In this document: piece after piece, positions 1 to 5,416 of the stretch
Layout of the letters: each line of letters begins with the position of its first letter
Position numbering within the stretch: the first letter of the stretch is position 1
From: a bacterium TMED221
GTDB lineage: Bacteria; Actinomycetota; Acidimicrobiia; Actinomarinales; Actinomarinaceae
Direction: 5' to 3'
Length of the DNA: 5,416 nt
NCBI GenBank assembly: GCA_002169115.2
Contig: NHJS02000009.1
Location: 1 to 5,416, forward strand
The notes under the pieces: generated by a model
Databases searched by the model: none
What the model saw: the letters and a program-made list of their open reading frames with translations, nothing else
Told to the model about the DNA's origin: nothing
Position numbers and translations under genes: made by a program

Positions 1-1
1 T

Positions 2-235
2 AATTTTTCTGCAACACCATTAAGTGGAGGTGCTCCTTTAGTAGTTAATTTTACTTCTACTTCTACAAATACTACTTCACATGATTGGGATTTTAATGGG
101 GACGGCACTTTAGATGCGTCTGGGGTATTGGTGCAATACACATATTCAGAAGCTGGTACTTATACTGTATCTCTTACTGCGACTGGACCAAATGGCGTAG
201 ATATTGAAACAAGAACTAATTATGTAACTGTAACT
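2..235 (+). other. PKD domain 1 of the upstream protein
   Basis: About 77 residues with the typical PKD pattern: a proline/glycine-rich first strand (TPLSGGAPLVVNF), a tryptophan-aspartate core DWDFNGDG at 83-106, and the last strands YSEAGTYTVSLTATG. The first strand may begin just before the window. PKD domains are beta-sandwich modules found in extracellular bacterial proteins. Confidence 0.88.
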
Positions 236-922
236 GCAACTCCACCAGCTGCTTTGTTTACAGGAGAGCCCACTTCTGGGACTAAAGATTTGAGAGTTAA
301 ATTTTCAAATTCATCGGTAAGATATAATACATCTTCGTGGGATTTTGGTGACGGAAACACAAGTACTGATGAAAATCCTGTGCACACTTATACTACTGCT
401 GGAACTTATGATGTAACGCTATCAGTTGTTGGTGACGGTGGAACAGATACCAATGTTCTTTCAAGCTATATCAATGTTAGCGATGTTCAAACGCCTGCAA
501 TAATTTTGGATCCTAAATATATTGAGACAACAACTGGTTCATCAATTGATATAGATATAAAAGTTCTTGGAGTTTCTGGTTTAGCTGCAGCTCAAGCTAC
601 TCTATTTTATGATAACAGTTTAATGACATATAATTCAGTTACTGTTGGAGATTTTTTAGAAGGAAATACGGAACCTTTATTAGTAGTTACTAGCAATCCT
701 GGAATAAATAGATTGATAGTTTACACATCTTCCCTTTCAAGCGATCTACCATCAAATGATGGAGATGGTGTAATTGCTACTGCAAACTTTACTCTAAATG
801 GTTCATCTGATACAACTGTTGGATTTGCGGATGATGGTTCAGGAAATATTATGCTTGATGTTAATGGTAGTGATATAACAATTAATGATGTTGTTGGAGC
901 ATCTATTTTAATTAGTGAGTAA
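2..922 (+). CDS. PKD-PKD-cohesin domain surface protein, 3' part (5' truncated)
   Basis: This is the C-terminal 306 residues of an exported protein; the frame is open from base 2 to the TAA at 920-922 and the true start lies upstream, so the internal ATG/GTG-like codons near 128 are not starts. The visible order is PKD domain 1 (about residues 2-78, with DWDFNGDG and the ending GTYTVSLTATG), PKD domain 2 (about 81-160, with WDFGDG at residue 113 and GTYDVTLSVVG), and a cohesin-like domain (about 166-306). PKD domains are Ig-like spacer or binding modules of extracellular proteins. Cohesins bind dockerins, and the next gene has a dockerin-like segment. The protein has no cysteine in the visible part and ends right after the cohesin, without a T9SS sorting domain. 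The missing N-terminus could hold a propeller or enzyme like that of the neighbour; its function cannot be told from here. Confidence 0.93.
   Translation, partial: NFSATPLSGGAPLVVNFTSTSTNTTSHDWDFNGDGTLDASGVLVQYTYSEAGTYTVSLTATGPNGVDIETRTNYVTVTATPPAALFTGEPTSGTKDLRVKFSNSSVRYNTSSWDFGDGNTSTDENPVHTYTTAGTYDVTLSVVGDGGTDTNVLSSYINVSDVQTPAIILDPKYIETTTGSSIDIDIKVLGVSGLAAAQATLFYDNSLMTYNSVTVGDFLEGNTEPLLVVTSNPGINRLIVYTSSLSSDLPSNDGDGVIATANFTLNGSSDTTVGFADDGSGNIMLDVNGSDITINDVVGASILISE
242..481 (+). other. PKD domain 2 of the upstream protein
   Basis: A second PKD repeat directly follows the first. The core WDFGDGNTST begins at base 338, followed by the ENPVHTY strand and GTYDVTLSVVGDGG. The ten codons from the core tryptophan are nearly the same as those of the PKD domain in the downstream gene (3396 onward), with four base differences in 30, three of them silent. 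This reflects the strongly conserved core and possibly a shared origin of the modules. Confidence 0.9.
497..919 (+). other. Cohesin-like domain at the C-terminus of the upstream protein
   Basis: About 140 residues with the layout of a cohesin: an opening strand (AIILDP), then SSIDIDIKVLGVSGLAAAQ with alternating hydrophobics, then ATLFYDNSLMTYNSV, which matches the 'leL.YDp..L.v..v' signature. A variable GDFLEGN loop follows, then INRLIVYTSSL, the DGVIATANFTL strand, and the closing IMLDVNGSDITI. In known systems this fold binds a dockerin on another protein, and cohesins also occur outside cellulosomes. Here the domain ends the protein, leaving it as an exposed binding head with no anchor or sorting signal behind it. 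The fold call rests on motif recognition; the binding partner is inferred. Confidence 0.8.
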
Positions 923-926
923 AAAA
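923..926 (+). other. 4-base junction between the two genes; start choice for the downstream gene
   Basis: The upstream TAA ends at 922 and the downstream ATG begins at 927, with only A residues between. This spacing leaves no room for a terminator or promoter and implies one transcript, perhaps with translational coupling. No strong Shine-Dalgarno sequence is seen; the nearest purine-rich site is GGAG at 896-899, which is 27 bases from the ATG. Weak ribosome binding sites are common in Bacteroidetes and relatives. A GTG at 915 is in frame, overlaps the upstream gene's end, and would add four residues (MSKK). ATG 927 is preferred because it is the commoner start codon and gives a normal signal peptide. 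Confidence 0.75.
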
Positions 927-998
927 ATGAATAAATATAAATATATAATTATAGCAATTTTAATTTTTGGTTATGCATATCAACCAGCCAAAAATGCA
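927..998 (+). other. Sec signal peptide
   Basis: The first residues are MNKYKY, a short basic n-region, followed by the hydrophobic core IIIAILIFGYAY and then QPAKNA. Cleavage is likely somewhere around residues 18-24, with PAKNA the most AXA-like end. No lipobox cysteine is present, so this is not a lipoprotein. A Sec signal is the expected first step for a T9SS substrate. Confidence 0.8.
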
Positions 999-3900
999 TA
1001 TTTTGAAAATAAGAGACTTAAAAATGAAGCATTTATAAAAGAATACCTAGGTGATAAATCTTTTTCAAGGAGTTACGTTAAAAGTCTTCCAAAAAAACTT
1101 AGACCAGATTTAAAAAATTATCATGATTTCTTAATGACTAGAGATCCAAGTACTAATACTATACCCACAGAAAGAGTTCTTGAAGCAATTAAGATTAAAG
1201 ATACTAAATTAAATAGCCTGTCATATTTTAATAGACAAAGTGAAATTAATTGGACAGAACGAGGTCCAAGCAAGCAGGCTGGAAGAACCAGAGCATTAAT
1301 GCTTGATGGAAATTTTAGTACAAATAATAAAGTTTGGGCTGCTGGTGTAAGTGGAGGTCTTTGGTCTATAACTAATATTGAAAATGCTACTGCAGAATGG
1401 ACAAAAGTTTCAGATTTCTGGGATAATCTAGTTATTACCTGTGTAGCTTCTGATCCAAGAGATCCTCTTGTTATTTATGTAGGTACTGGGGAAAGAAGAG
1501 GAAGTGGCCTAAAAGGACATGGAATTTGGAAATCAGAAGATGGTGGAAATAGTTTTTCTCAACTAGTATCATCTACTGAGTTTAAATATGTACACACTCT
1601 TCTTGTTAGAGATGAAGGATCAGGTGATGGTGTTGTTTATGCTGGAGGAGGAAGAGCCTTGTCTGAAGGTGAATATTCTGGTATTAACGGCTTACAAAGG
1701 TCGACAGATGGTGGTTCAACATGGACAGAAGTTCTTGGTGAAATATCTGAAGGTTCAAACCATGATGTGGGAGATTTAGAATTAGACTCTAACAATAGAT
1801 TAATCATTGGAACAAGAACAAATACTTTTGGCGATGGTGGTGGTCAAATTTTTTATAGTGATGATGGTGTAACGTTTTTTCAATATAATACAGGTGCTCT
1901 TGGCTCTTTTGACCGAACATTTGTTGATGTATCTCCAAGCGATCCAAATGTTTTGTATGCAATGTTTGAAAATGCAAATACAGGATACATTACTTATGTT
2001 GCTAAATCTTCTGATGGTGGAAATTCTTGGACTTCAAAGAACATTGGTCAAGATGAAAATGGAAATCCATTTGGAGATTATCAAGGCTCTATGGATTATT
2101 GGGGCTTTTTAGGAATAGATCCAAACGACACAAATACTATTTATGCTGCTGGTGCATTATCTATTCATAAATCAACAGATTCTGGCTCAACTTGGACAGA
2201 AATTTCAGAATGGCGTGGTAGTGGATTTGGACTACCGTATGTTCATGCTGATCACCATAACATAGTTTTTATTGATAGTAACAAAATTCTTGTTTCAAAT
2301 GACGGTGGTGTTTTCTTAACAACAGATGGTGGTAATTCTTTTACAATGAAAAATGATAATATGGTTACTACACAATTTTATTCTACAGCACTTCATCCTA
2401 CAAATTCTGATTATGTTTTAGGTGGAACTCAGGATAATGGTACTTGGAAATTAAACGTTGCTGGAAAACAACCAGGTGTAGATGTCTATGGTGGTGATGG
2501 AGGATATGCACACATTGACCAAGTAAATCCAGATTATCAATTTGGTGCCACAACATATGGAAATATTATCCGTAGTACAAATGGTGGAGCATCTTTCAGT
2601 GTTTACTCCGATGTACAAAATGCAGACGGAACTGAAGCAGGATTCTTTATCAATCCTAGTGTTATTGATGGAGTTAATAAAGCAATGTACGTTACTTTTG
2701 ATGCTTCAAGTATTTTAAGGCAAAAGGACTATACTGTTCTAACAGCTCACGATTTTATTAATATAAATTTAGGTTCAGGTGCATCTGCTTACAAGATGTC
2801 ACCGCACACAAGCGGGGTCCTATTTGTGGGTACTGCAGGTGGAAGAGTATTTAAAATTTCTGACGCCCATACTACTAATTATAGTATTTCAGAAATAAGT
2901 CCTTCTACTACCTCAGGATACATTTCATCTATTGATATTGGACAGGATGATAATCAGATTTTAATAACTTTATCAAACTATGGGATAGACTCTATATATG
3001 AAACAATATCTGGGGGCGGAGCAAACGGTTGGGTAAATGTTGAAGGTGACTTACCTGACATGCCTGTCAGATGGGGTATATATAATAGAGATAATTTTAA
3101 TCAAGTAGCTATTGCTACTGAAGTTGGAGTTTGGGTTTCTGATGATGTCACCCATTCATCAGTAACCTGGAACCCATCAAATGATGGTTTAGCAAATACA
3201 AGGGTTGATATGTTAGCGATAAATGCTAGCGGGGCTATGTCAGCTGGAACTTTTGGAAGAGGTCAATTTACTTCACCTGGCTTCACCTCAACTGCACCAT
3301 TAAATGCAGCATTTTCTCCTAGTCAAACATCAGGAATTTTTCCTTTAATAGTTGATTTTACTGATCGTTCAACTGGTAATGTTTCATCTTGGTCATGGGA
3401 TTTTGGCGATGGAACCACAAGCACTGTTCAAAGCCCTCAACATACTTTTAATGACGCCGGTCGCTATACAATTTCTCTTACAGTTAGCGATGGAACAAAT
3501 AACAGTGTTACAACCAAAAATAATTTGATTTGGGCAACTACTGTACAAGATACTCTGTACGATGAAGGATTTGAATCATCTCCTTATGACAGGGTTGATA
3601 TTTTTGGAAGACCAAACTACAGGTGGGGAATAGTTGATGCCAATAGTGATAGTGATTCATTTAGTTGGTGGTATTATACAGCTGGCTTTGGAGCAGAAGA
3701 TAACAGTCATTGGATGGCTGGATTAGGTATGGCTGGAACTCTTCCAGGAGATGATTACTTACTAAGTCCAAATCTTTGGTTGAGGTCAGGAGTAGATAAT
3801 AAGTTGACTTTCTATACAAACTCAAATGGAGCAGAAGAAACATTTAGGGTATTAATTGCTAATGATCATGTTACTTCATTAGAAAATTATTCTCTCCTTG

Positions 3901-5416
3901 CTGAAATTACAGAAACTTCCTCTACTTGGACTCAACATTCATTTGATTTATCTAGTTATGGACCAGAGATTAAATTAGCATTCCATGTTACTACAGCACA
4001 GCAAGGGTATATGTTCTTTGATAGTATAACTATATCTGCCGGACAACTAGATGCAACAGGATCGCCACAGGCTCCTCAAGGAGTTAGAATAAATAGAGAT
4101 ATTGACGGTGGCGCTGTTACAAATAATGGAATTGAATTGATTTGGAATAGAAATGGAGAAAGTGATTTTGCTTCATATAATGTTTATGGAAGTTTAACTG
4201 AAAGTTTTACTGCGGATAGCAATACACTTCTCGGACAAGGAACCTTAGGAAATATTGATTCAGAACACTTTGAACCTTCTCCGTCTACTTCACCATGGGC
4301 TGATACCACATTTGTTTTCACTCAAATGTATCAGATTGATAATTATGTTCACCAAGCAACTTCTGGCGAAGAATGGTTTTTTAGAGTTAGTGCAATTGAC
4401 AATGATGGAAATGAAACTTTAGGTGAAGAGCAATCATTCTTTTTAGATACCCAAGCTCCTACAGCTGGTACAGTATCAATTTCTAATTTATTTGAAGATC
4501 AATATTTGAGATCCACATCTACTATAAGCGTTACAACTCAGGGCTGGAGTGATGACTCAGGTATTTCAAGCTATATTGGATCAATAAGTAAAGCTTCTGA
4601 TGGTAGCATAGTTGCTTCTAAAACTTTTGGACCTTCTGAATCTATTGAATTTGCTGGCCTCACGCTTGATGACTTTACTGATCATGTGTTTAATGTTTCG
4701 GCTGTTGATGGTGGAGGAAATGCAACAGAGGTTAATCAGAATTTTACAACATATTCATCACTGCTTGGTGATTATGACAGTGATTGGGATGTAGATGTTG
4801 AAGACCTAAATTCATTCGCTAATGTATGGCCAAATGCTGGAGTTGAAACTGCTGTTGACATTGGACCTGCAACTGGAACTAGCCCCTACCTTTCACCAAC
4901 TCTTGATAACACAAATGACGTTAAAGATCTTAGTGTATTTTCTAGAAATTGGTTATGGACTAAAACTCAAGGAAGAACGCCTCAAGAGCCTCAGGAAATT
5001 ATTCCTAGTGAATTTGGTACTAAAGTTGTCGGCAATCAAATTATAATTGAGCTGCCTGAAGGTACTACTGCAGGAAGATTTGAGCTCAGCAACTTAGATA
5101 ATATATACACTTTTAAAGCTTCTAATAAAGAAGGTTATATGGTTCTTGAAAATACTGATGAAGAAAATCAATATTATGAATTTGAATTTGGAAATCTTTC
5201 ATCAAATGATAATCAACTTATTATTACTGTTGAAGGAGCTGCAATTACTAATGATATTGAATTTAGTTATCAATTATTTTCTAAAGATGGCTTATCTGGA
5301 AATGGTATGATGCAACTTAACAATCCTGATGAGTTTAAATTGCATCAGAATTATCCAAATCCATTTAACAATCAAACTACTATTAAATATGATATTCCTT
5401 CAATGATGGTCAATGT
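927..5416 (+). CDS. Large multidomain T9SS-exported protein: BNR/VPS10-like propeller, PKD, cleaved adhesin, FnIII, dockerin (3' truncated)
   Basis: I translated this frame from ATG 927 to the window end and found no stop in 1496 full codons; the gene continues downstream. Domains by residue: signal peptide 1 to about 24; charged N-terminal region about 25-105; Asp-box beta-propeller about 109-781; PKD about 793-869; cleaved-adhesin/choice-of-anchor-J about 880-1036; two FnIII/Ig-like modules about 1047-1175 and 1176-1280; dockerin-like segment about 1281-1344; unrecognised beta-rich region about 1346-1466; start of the T9SS sorting domain from about 1468. Such domains usually span 70-90 residues, so roughly 50-65 residues are probably missing. 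The protein should cross the inner membrane by Sec and the outer membrane by T9SS, then be released or attached to the surface. No catalytic motif is evident. Only one cysteine (residue 172) is present. A role in binding, adhesion or scaffolding is likeliest; a glycoside-hydrolase-like activity of the propeller cannot be excluded. Confidence 0.95.
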   Translation, partial: MNKYKYIIIAILIFGYAYQPAKNAYFENKRLKNEAFIKEYLGDKSFSRSYVKSLPKKLRPDLKNYHDFLMTRDPSTNTIPTERVLEAIKIKDTKLNSLSYFNRQSEINWTERGPSKQAGRTRALMLDGNFSTNNKVWAAGVSGGLWSITNIENATAEWTKVSDFWDNLVITCVASDPRDPLVIYVGTGERRGSGLKGHGIWKSEDGGNSFSQLVSSTEFKYVHTLLVRDEGSGDGVVYAGGGRALSEGEYSGINGLQRSTDGGSTWTEVLGEISEGSNHDVGDLELDSNNRLIIGTRTNTFGDGGGQIFYSDDGVTFFQYNTGALGSFDRTFVDVSPSDPNVLYAMFENANTGYITYVAKSSDGGNSWTSKNIGQDENGNPFGDYQGSMDYWGFLGIDPNDTNTIYAAGALSIHKSTDSGSTWTEISEWRGSGFGLPYVHADHHNIVFIDSNKILVSNDGGVFLTTDGGNSFTMKNDNMVTTQFYSTALHPTNSDYVLGGTQDNGTWKLNVAGKQPGVDVYGGDGGYAHIDQVNPDYQFGATTYGNIIRSTNGGASFSVYSDVQNADGTEAGFFINPSVIDGVNKAMYVTFDASSILRQKDYTVLTAHDFININLGSGASAYKMSPHTSGVLFVGTAGGRVFKISDAHTTNYSISEISPSTTSGYISSIDIGQDDNQILITLSNYGIDSIYETISGGGANGWVNVEGDLPDMPVRWGIYNRDNFNQVAIATEVGVWVSDDVTHSSVTWNPSNDGLANTRVDMLAINASGAMSAGTFGRGQFTSPGFTSTAPLNAAFSPSQTSGIFPLIVDFTDRSTGNVSSWSWDFGDGTTSTVQSPQHTFNDAGRYTISLTVSDGTNNSVTTKNNLIWATTVQDTLYDEGFESSPYDRVDIFGRPNYRWGIVDANSDSDSFSWWYYTAGFGAEDNSHWMAGLGMAGTLPGDDYLLSPNLWLRSGVDNKLTFYTNSNGAEETFRVLIANDHVTSLENYSLLAEITETSSTWTQHSFDLSSYGPEIKLAFHVTTAQQGYMFFDSITISAGQLDATGSPQAPQGVRINRDIDGGAVTNNGIELIWNRNGESDFASYNVYGSLTESFTADSNTLLGQGTLGNIDSEHFEPSPSTSPWADTTFVFTQMYQIDNYVHQATSGEEWFFRVSAIDNDGNETLGEEQSFFLDTQAPTAGTVSISNLFEDQYLRSTSTISVTTQGWSDDSGISSYIGSISKASDGSIVASKTFGPSESIEFAGLTLDDFTDHVFNVSAVDGGGNATEVNQNFTTYSSLLGDYDSDWDVDVEDLNSFANVWPNAGVETAVDIGPATGTSPYLSPTLDNTNDVKDLSVFSRNWLWTKTQGRTPQEPQEIIPSEFGTKVVGNQIIIELPEGTTAGRFELSNLDNIYTFKASNKEGYMVLENTDEENQYYEFEFGNLSSNDNQLIITVEGAAITNDIEFSYQLFSKDGLSGNGMMQLNNPDEFKLHQNYPNPFNNQTTIKYDIPSMMVN
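999..1250 (+). other. Charged N-terminal region before the propeller
   Basis: About 80 residues rich in K, R, E and N, probably largely helical. It contains FLMTRDPSTNTIPTERVLEA (residues 68-87), which resembles the 'DP.tg.vP.eRl..A' segment that I recall preceding BNR propellers in many FCB secreted proteins. This is family recognition, not a search result. It may be a propeptide or an N-terminal cap of the propeller. Confidence 0.5.
1251..3269 (+). other. BNR/Asp-box (VPS10/sortilin-like) beta-propeller region
   Basis: The region opens with WTERGPSKQAGRTRAL (residue 109 onward) and closes with AGTFGRGQF (ending at residue 781), both typical borders of this propeller family. Seven Asp-box-type motifs (S/T-x-D/N-x-G-x-x-W/F) are visible, starting at bases 1533, 1701, 1857, 2007, 2172, 2319 and 2574. 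Examples are SEDGGNSF, STDGGSTW, SSDGGNSW and STDSGSTW. The third (SDDGVTFF) is a degenerate variant. Other family hallmarks are YVGTGE near base 1479, HADHH at residues 440-444, GGTQDNGT from residue 499 and YGGDGG from residue 521. Asp-boxes sit on turns between propeller blades in sialidases, sortilins and GH74 enzymes, and their presence alone does not show activity. The last third (after residue 557) has no clear Asp-box and probably forms degenerate blades. Confidence 0.87.
3303..3533 (+). other. PKD domain of the downstream protein
   Basis: About 77 residues: AFSPSQTSGIFPLIVDFTD, then the core SWSWDFGDGTTST (tryptophan 824), SPQHTF, and AGRYTISLTVSDG. It follows the propeller directly, a common arrangement in which PKD domains act as spacers or polysaccharide-binding modules. 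Confidence 0.92.
3564..4034 (+). other. Cleaved-adhesin / choice-of-anchor-J domain
   Basis: About 157 residues (880-1036) with a jelly-roll pattern: opening EGFES, then WGIVDAN, SHWMAGLG, the DDYLLSPNL strand, LTFYTNSNG, FRVLIAND, WTQHSFDLSSYG, and the closing IKLAFHVTT...FFDSITI. This matches the cleaved-adhesin family known from gingipain haemagglutinin regions and the related choice-of-anchor-J domains in FCB secreted proteins. It supports a role in binding a surface, protein or glycan; the ligand is unknown. Confidence 0.8.
4065..4451 (+). other. Fibronectin type III-like module 1
   Basis: Residues about 1047-1175. Visible FnIII features are PQAPQGV at the start, the strand GIELIWNRN with its central tryptophan, FASYNVYGS, and the late strand WFFRVSAIDNDGNET. 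A long insertion (about residues 1090-1140) separates the early and late strands. It probably acts as a spacer between the adhesin domain and the dockerin. Confidence 0.65.
4452..4766 (+). other. FnIII/Ig-like module 2
   Basis: Residues about 1176-1280. It starts APTAGTVSIS, continues GWSDDSGISSYIGSI, and ends with the strand HVFNVSAVDGGGNATEV, which closely repeats the VSAIDNDGNET strand of the preceding module. It is an Ig-fold spacer just before the dockerin-like segment; the exact family is uncertain. Confidence 0.6.
4767..4958 (+). other. Dockerin-like calcium-binding segment
   Basis: Residues about 1281-1344. The first loop D-Y-D-S-D-W-D-V-D-V-E-D (1282-1293) has Asp at loop positions 1, 3, 5, 9 and 12, the Ca ligands of a dockerin F-hand, and is followed by LNSFANVW as the helix. 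The usual glycine at position 6 is tryptophan 1287. The second half is unusual: DIGPATGTSPYLSPTLDNTN (1311-1330), then DVKDLSVFSRNW. The helix with its DL..F...W pattern is kept, but the loop is lengthened. Dockerins dock onto cohesins, and the gene immediately upstream ends in one. The segment lies before the T9SS signal and not at the very C-terminus as in cellulosomal enzymes. Confidence 0.78.
4962..5324 (+). other. Unrecognised beta-rich region between dockerin and sorting domain
   Basis: Residues about 1346-1466. After a Pro/Glu-rich linker (GRTPQEPQEIIPSEF) come several strand-like stretches: TKVVGNQIIIELPEG, GRFELSNLDNIYTF, YYEFEFGNLSS, NQLIITVEG and DIEFSYQLFS. I do not recognise a family. 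The alternating hydrophobic pattern suggests a compact beta-sandwich. It could be a degenerate cohesin-like or Ig-like domain that packs against the dockerin, but that is a guess. Confidence 0.5.
5328..5416 (+). other. T9SS type A C-terminal sorting domain, first part (cut by the window end)
   Basis: The segment begins DEFKLHQNYPNPFN (residues 1468-1481) and continues NQTTIKYDIPSMMVNV. QNYPNPFN with the following T-x-I-x-Y-x-I-P strand is the well-known start of the C-terminal domain that directs proteins through the type IX secretion system across the outer membrane. The domain is usually removed after export by the PorU sortase. The rest, including the expected IYD..G..V strands, lies beyond the window. 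Confidence 0.95.

Noticed and set aside
128..922. Separate 264-residue gene starting at 128
   Set aside because: The same frame is open upstream to base 2 and encodes the first half of a PKD domain (including the DWDFNGDG core), so a start at 128 would cut a domain in two. It is an internal position of a longer truncated gene.
1588..2112. Two short + strand open frames at 1588-1779 and 1894-2112
   Set aside because: They lie inside the propeller-coding frame, and their proteins are low-complexity Leu/Met-rich strings with no recognisable domain. They are out-of-frame shadows.
3055..3070. Perfect 6-bp inverted repeat CTGACA-TGCC-TGTCAG as a possible terminator or operator
   Set aside because: It lies inside the propeller coding region, has a short stem and no T-run after it. 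It is compatible with chance.
927..3269. Sialidase or GH74 glycoside hydrolase as the product
   Set aside because: Asp-boxes are shared by many non-enzymatic propellers. I could not identify the sialidase arginine triad or a GH74 catalytic aspartate pair with confidence, so no enzyme is named.
3661..3843. Minus-strand 60-residue open frame
   Set aside because: It is antisense to the cleaved-adhesin domain, Leu-rich, and has no recognisable motif; the + strand frame is clearly the coding one.
497..4958. Classical cellulosome locus
   Set aside because: There is only one visible cohesin, no glycoside hydrolase or cellulose-binding module, and the dockerin protein carries a T9SS tail. The cohesin-dockerin logic may apply, but nothing shows cellulose breakdown.
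4612..5046. Two short + strand open frames at 4612-4794 and 4822-5046
   Set aside because: They overlap the FnIII-like and dockerin coding region in another frame and translate to Leu-rich strings without domain features.

Overview
The window is AT-rich and coding almost from end to end on the + strand. It holds two large exported surface or secreted proteins, both cut by the window edges and separated by only 4 bases. The downstream protein ends in a type IX secretion system (T9SS) C-terminal sorting domain, seen as LHQNYPNPFN at 5340-5369. This points to a bacterium of the Fibrobacteres-Chlorobi-Bacteroidetes (FCB) superphylum. The low GC, the N/K/I/S-rich composition and the pairing of a dockerin-like segment with this type of sorting signal resemble marine Marinimicrobia (SAR406) or a relative. 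That lineage call is an inference from recognition, not from a search.

Layout. Positions 2-922 are the 3' end of a gene whose start lies upstream. The visible 306 residues are two PKD domains followed by a C-terminal cohesin-like domain, and the protein stops directly after the cohesin with no T9SS tail. Positions 927-5416 are a second gene, open in one frame for 1496 full codons and running off the window. In order it encodes a signal peptide, a charged N-terminal region, a large BNR/Asp-box (VPS10/sortilin-like) beta-propeller, a PKD domain, a cleaved-adhesin/choice-of-anchor-J domain, two fibronectin-III/Ig-like modules, a dockerin-like Ca-binding segment, an unrecognised beta-rich region, and the first part of the T9SS sorting domain.

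How they may work together. The 4-base spacing and the absence of any terminator or promoter between the genes suggest co-transcription. One protein carries a cohesin and its neighbour a dockerin, so the two could assemble non-covalently outside the cell, as cohesin-dockerin partners do in cellulosomes. No catalytic domain is evident in the visible part, so adhesion, binding or scaffolding is better supported than an enzymatic role. This pairing is the most interesting feature of the window. There are no RNA genes, mobile elements, CRISPR arrays or minus-strand genes that I can support.
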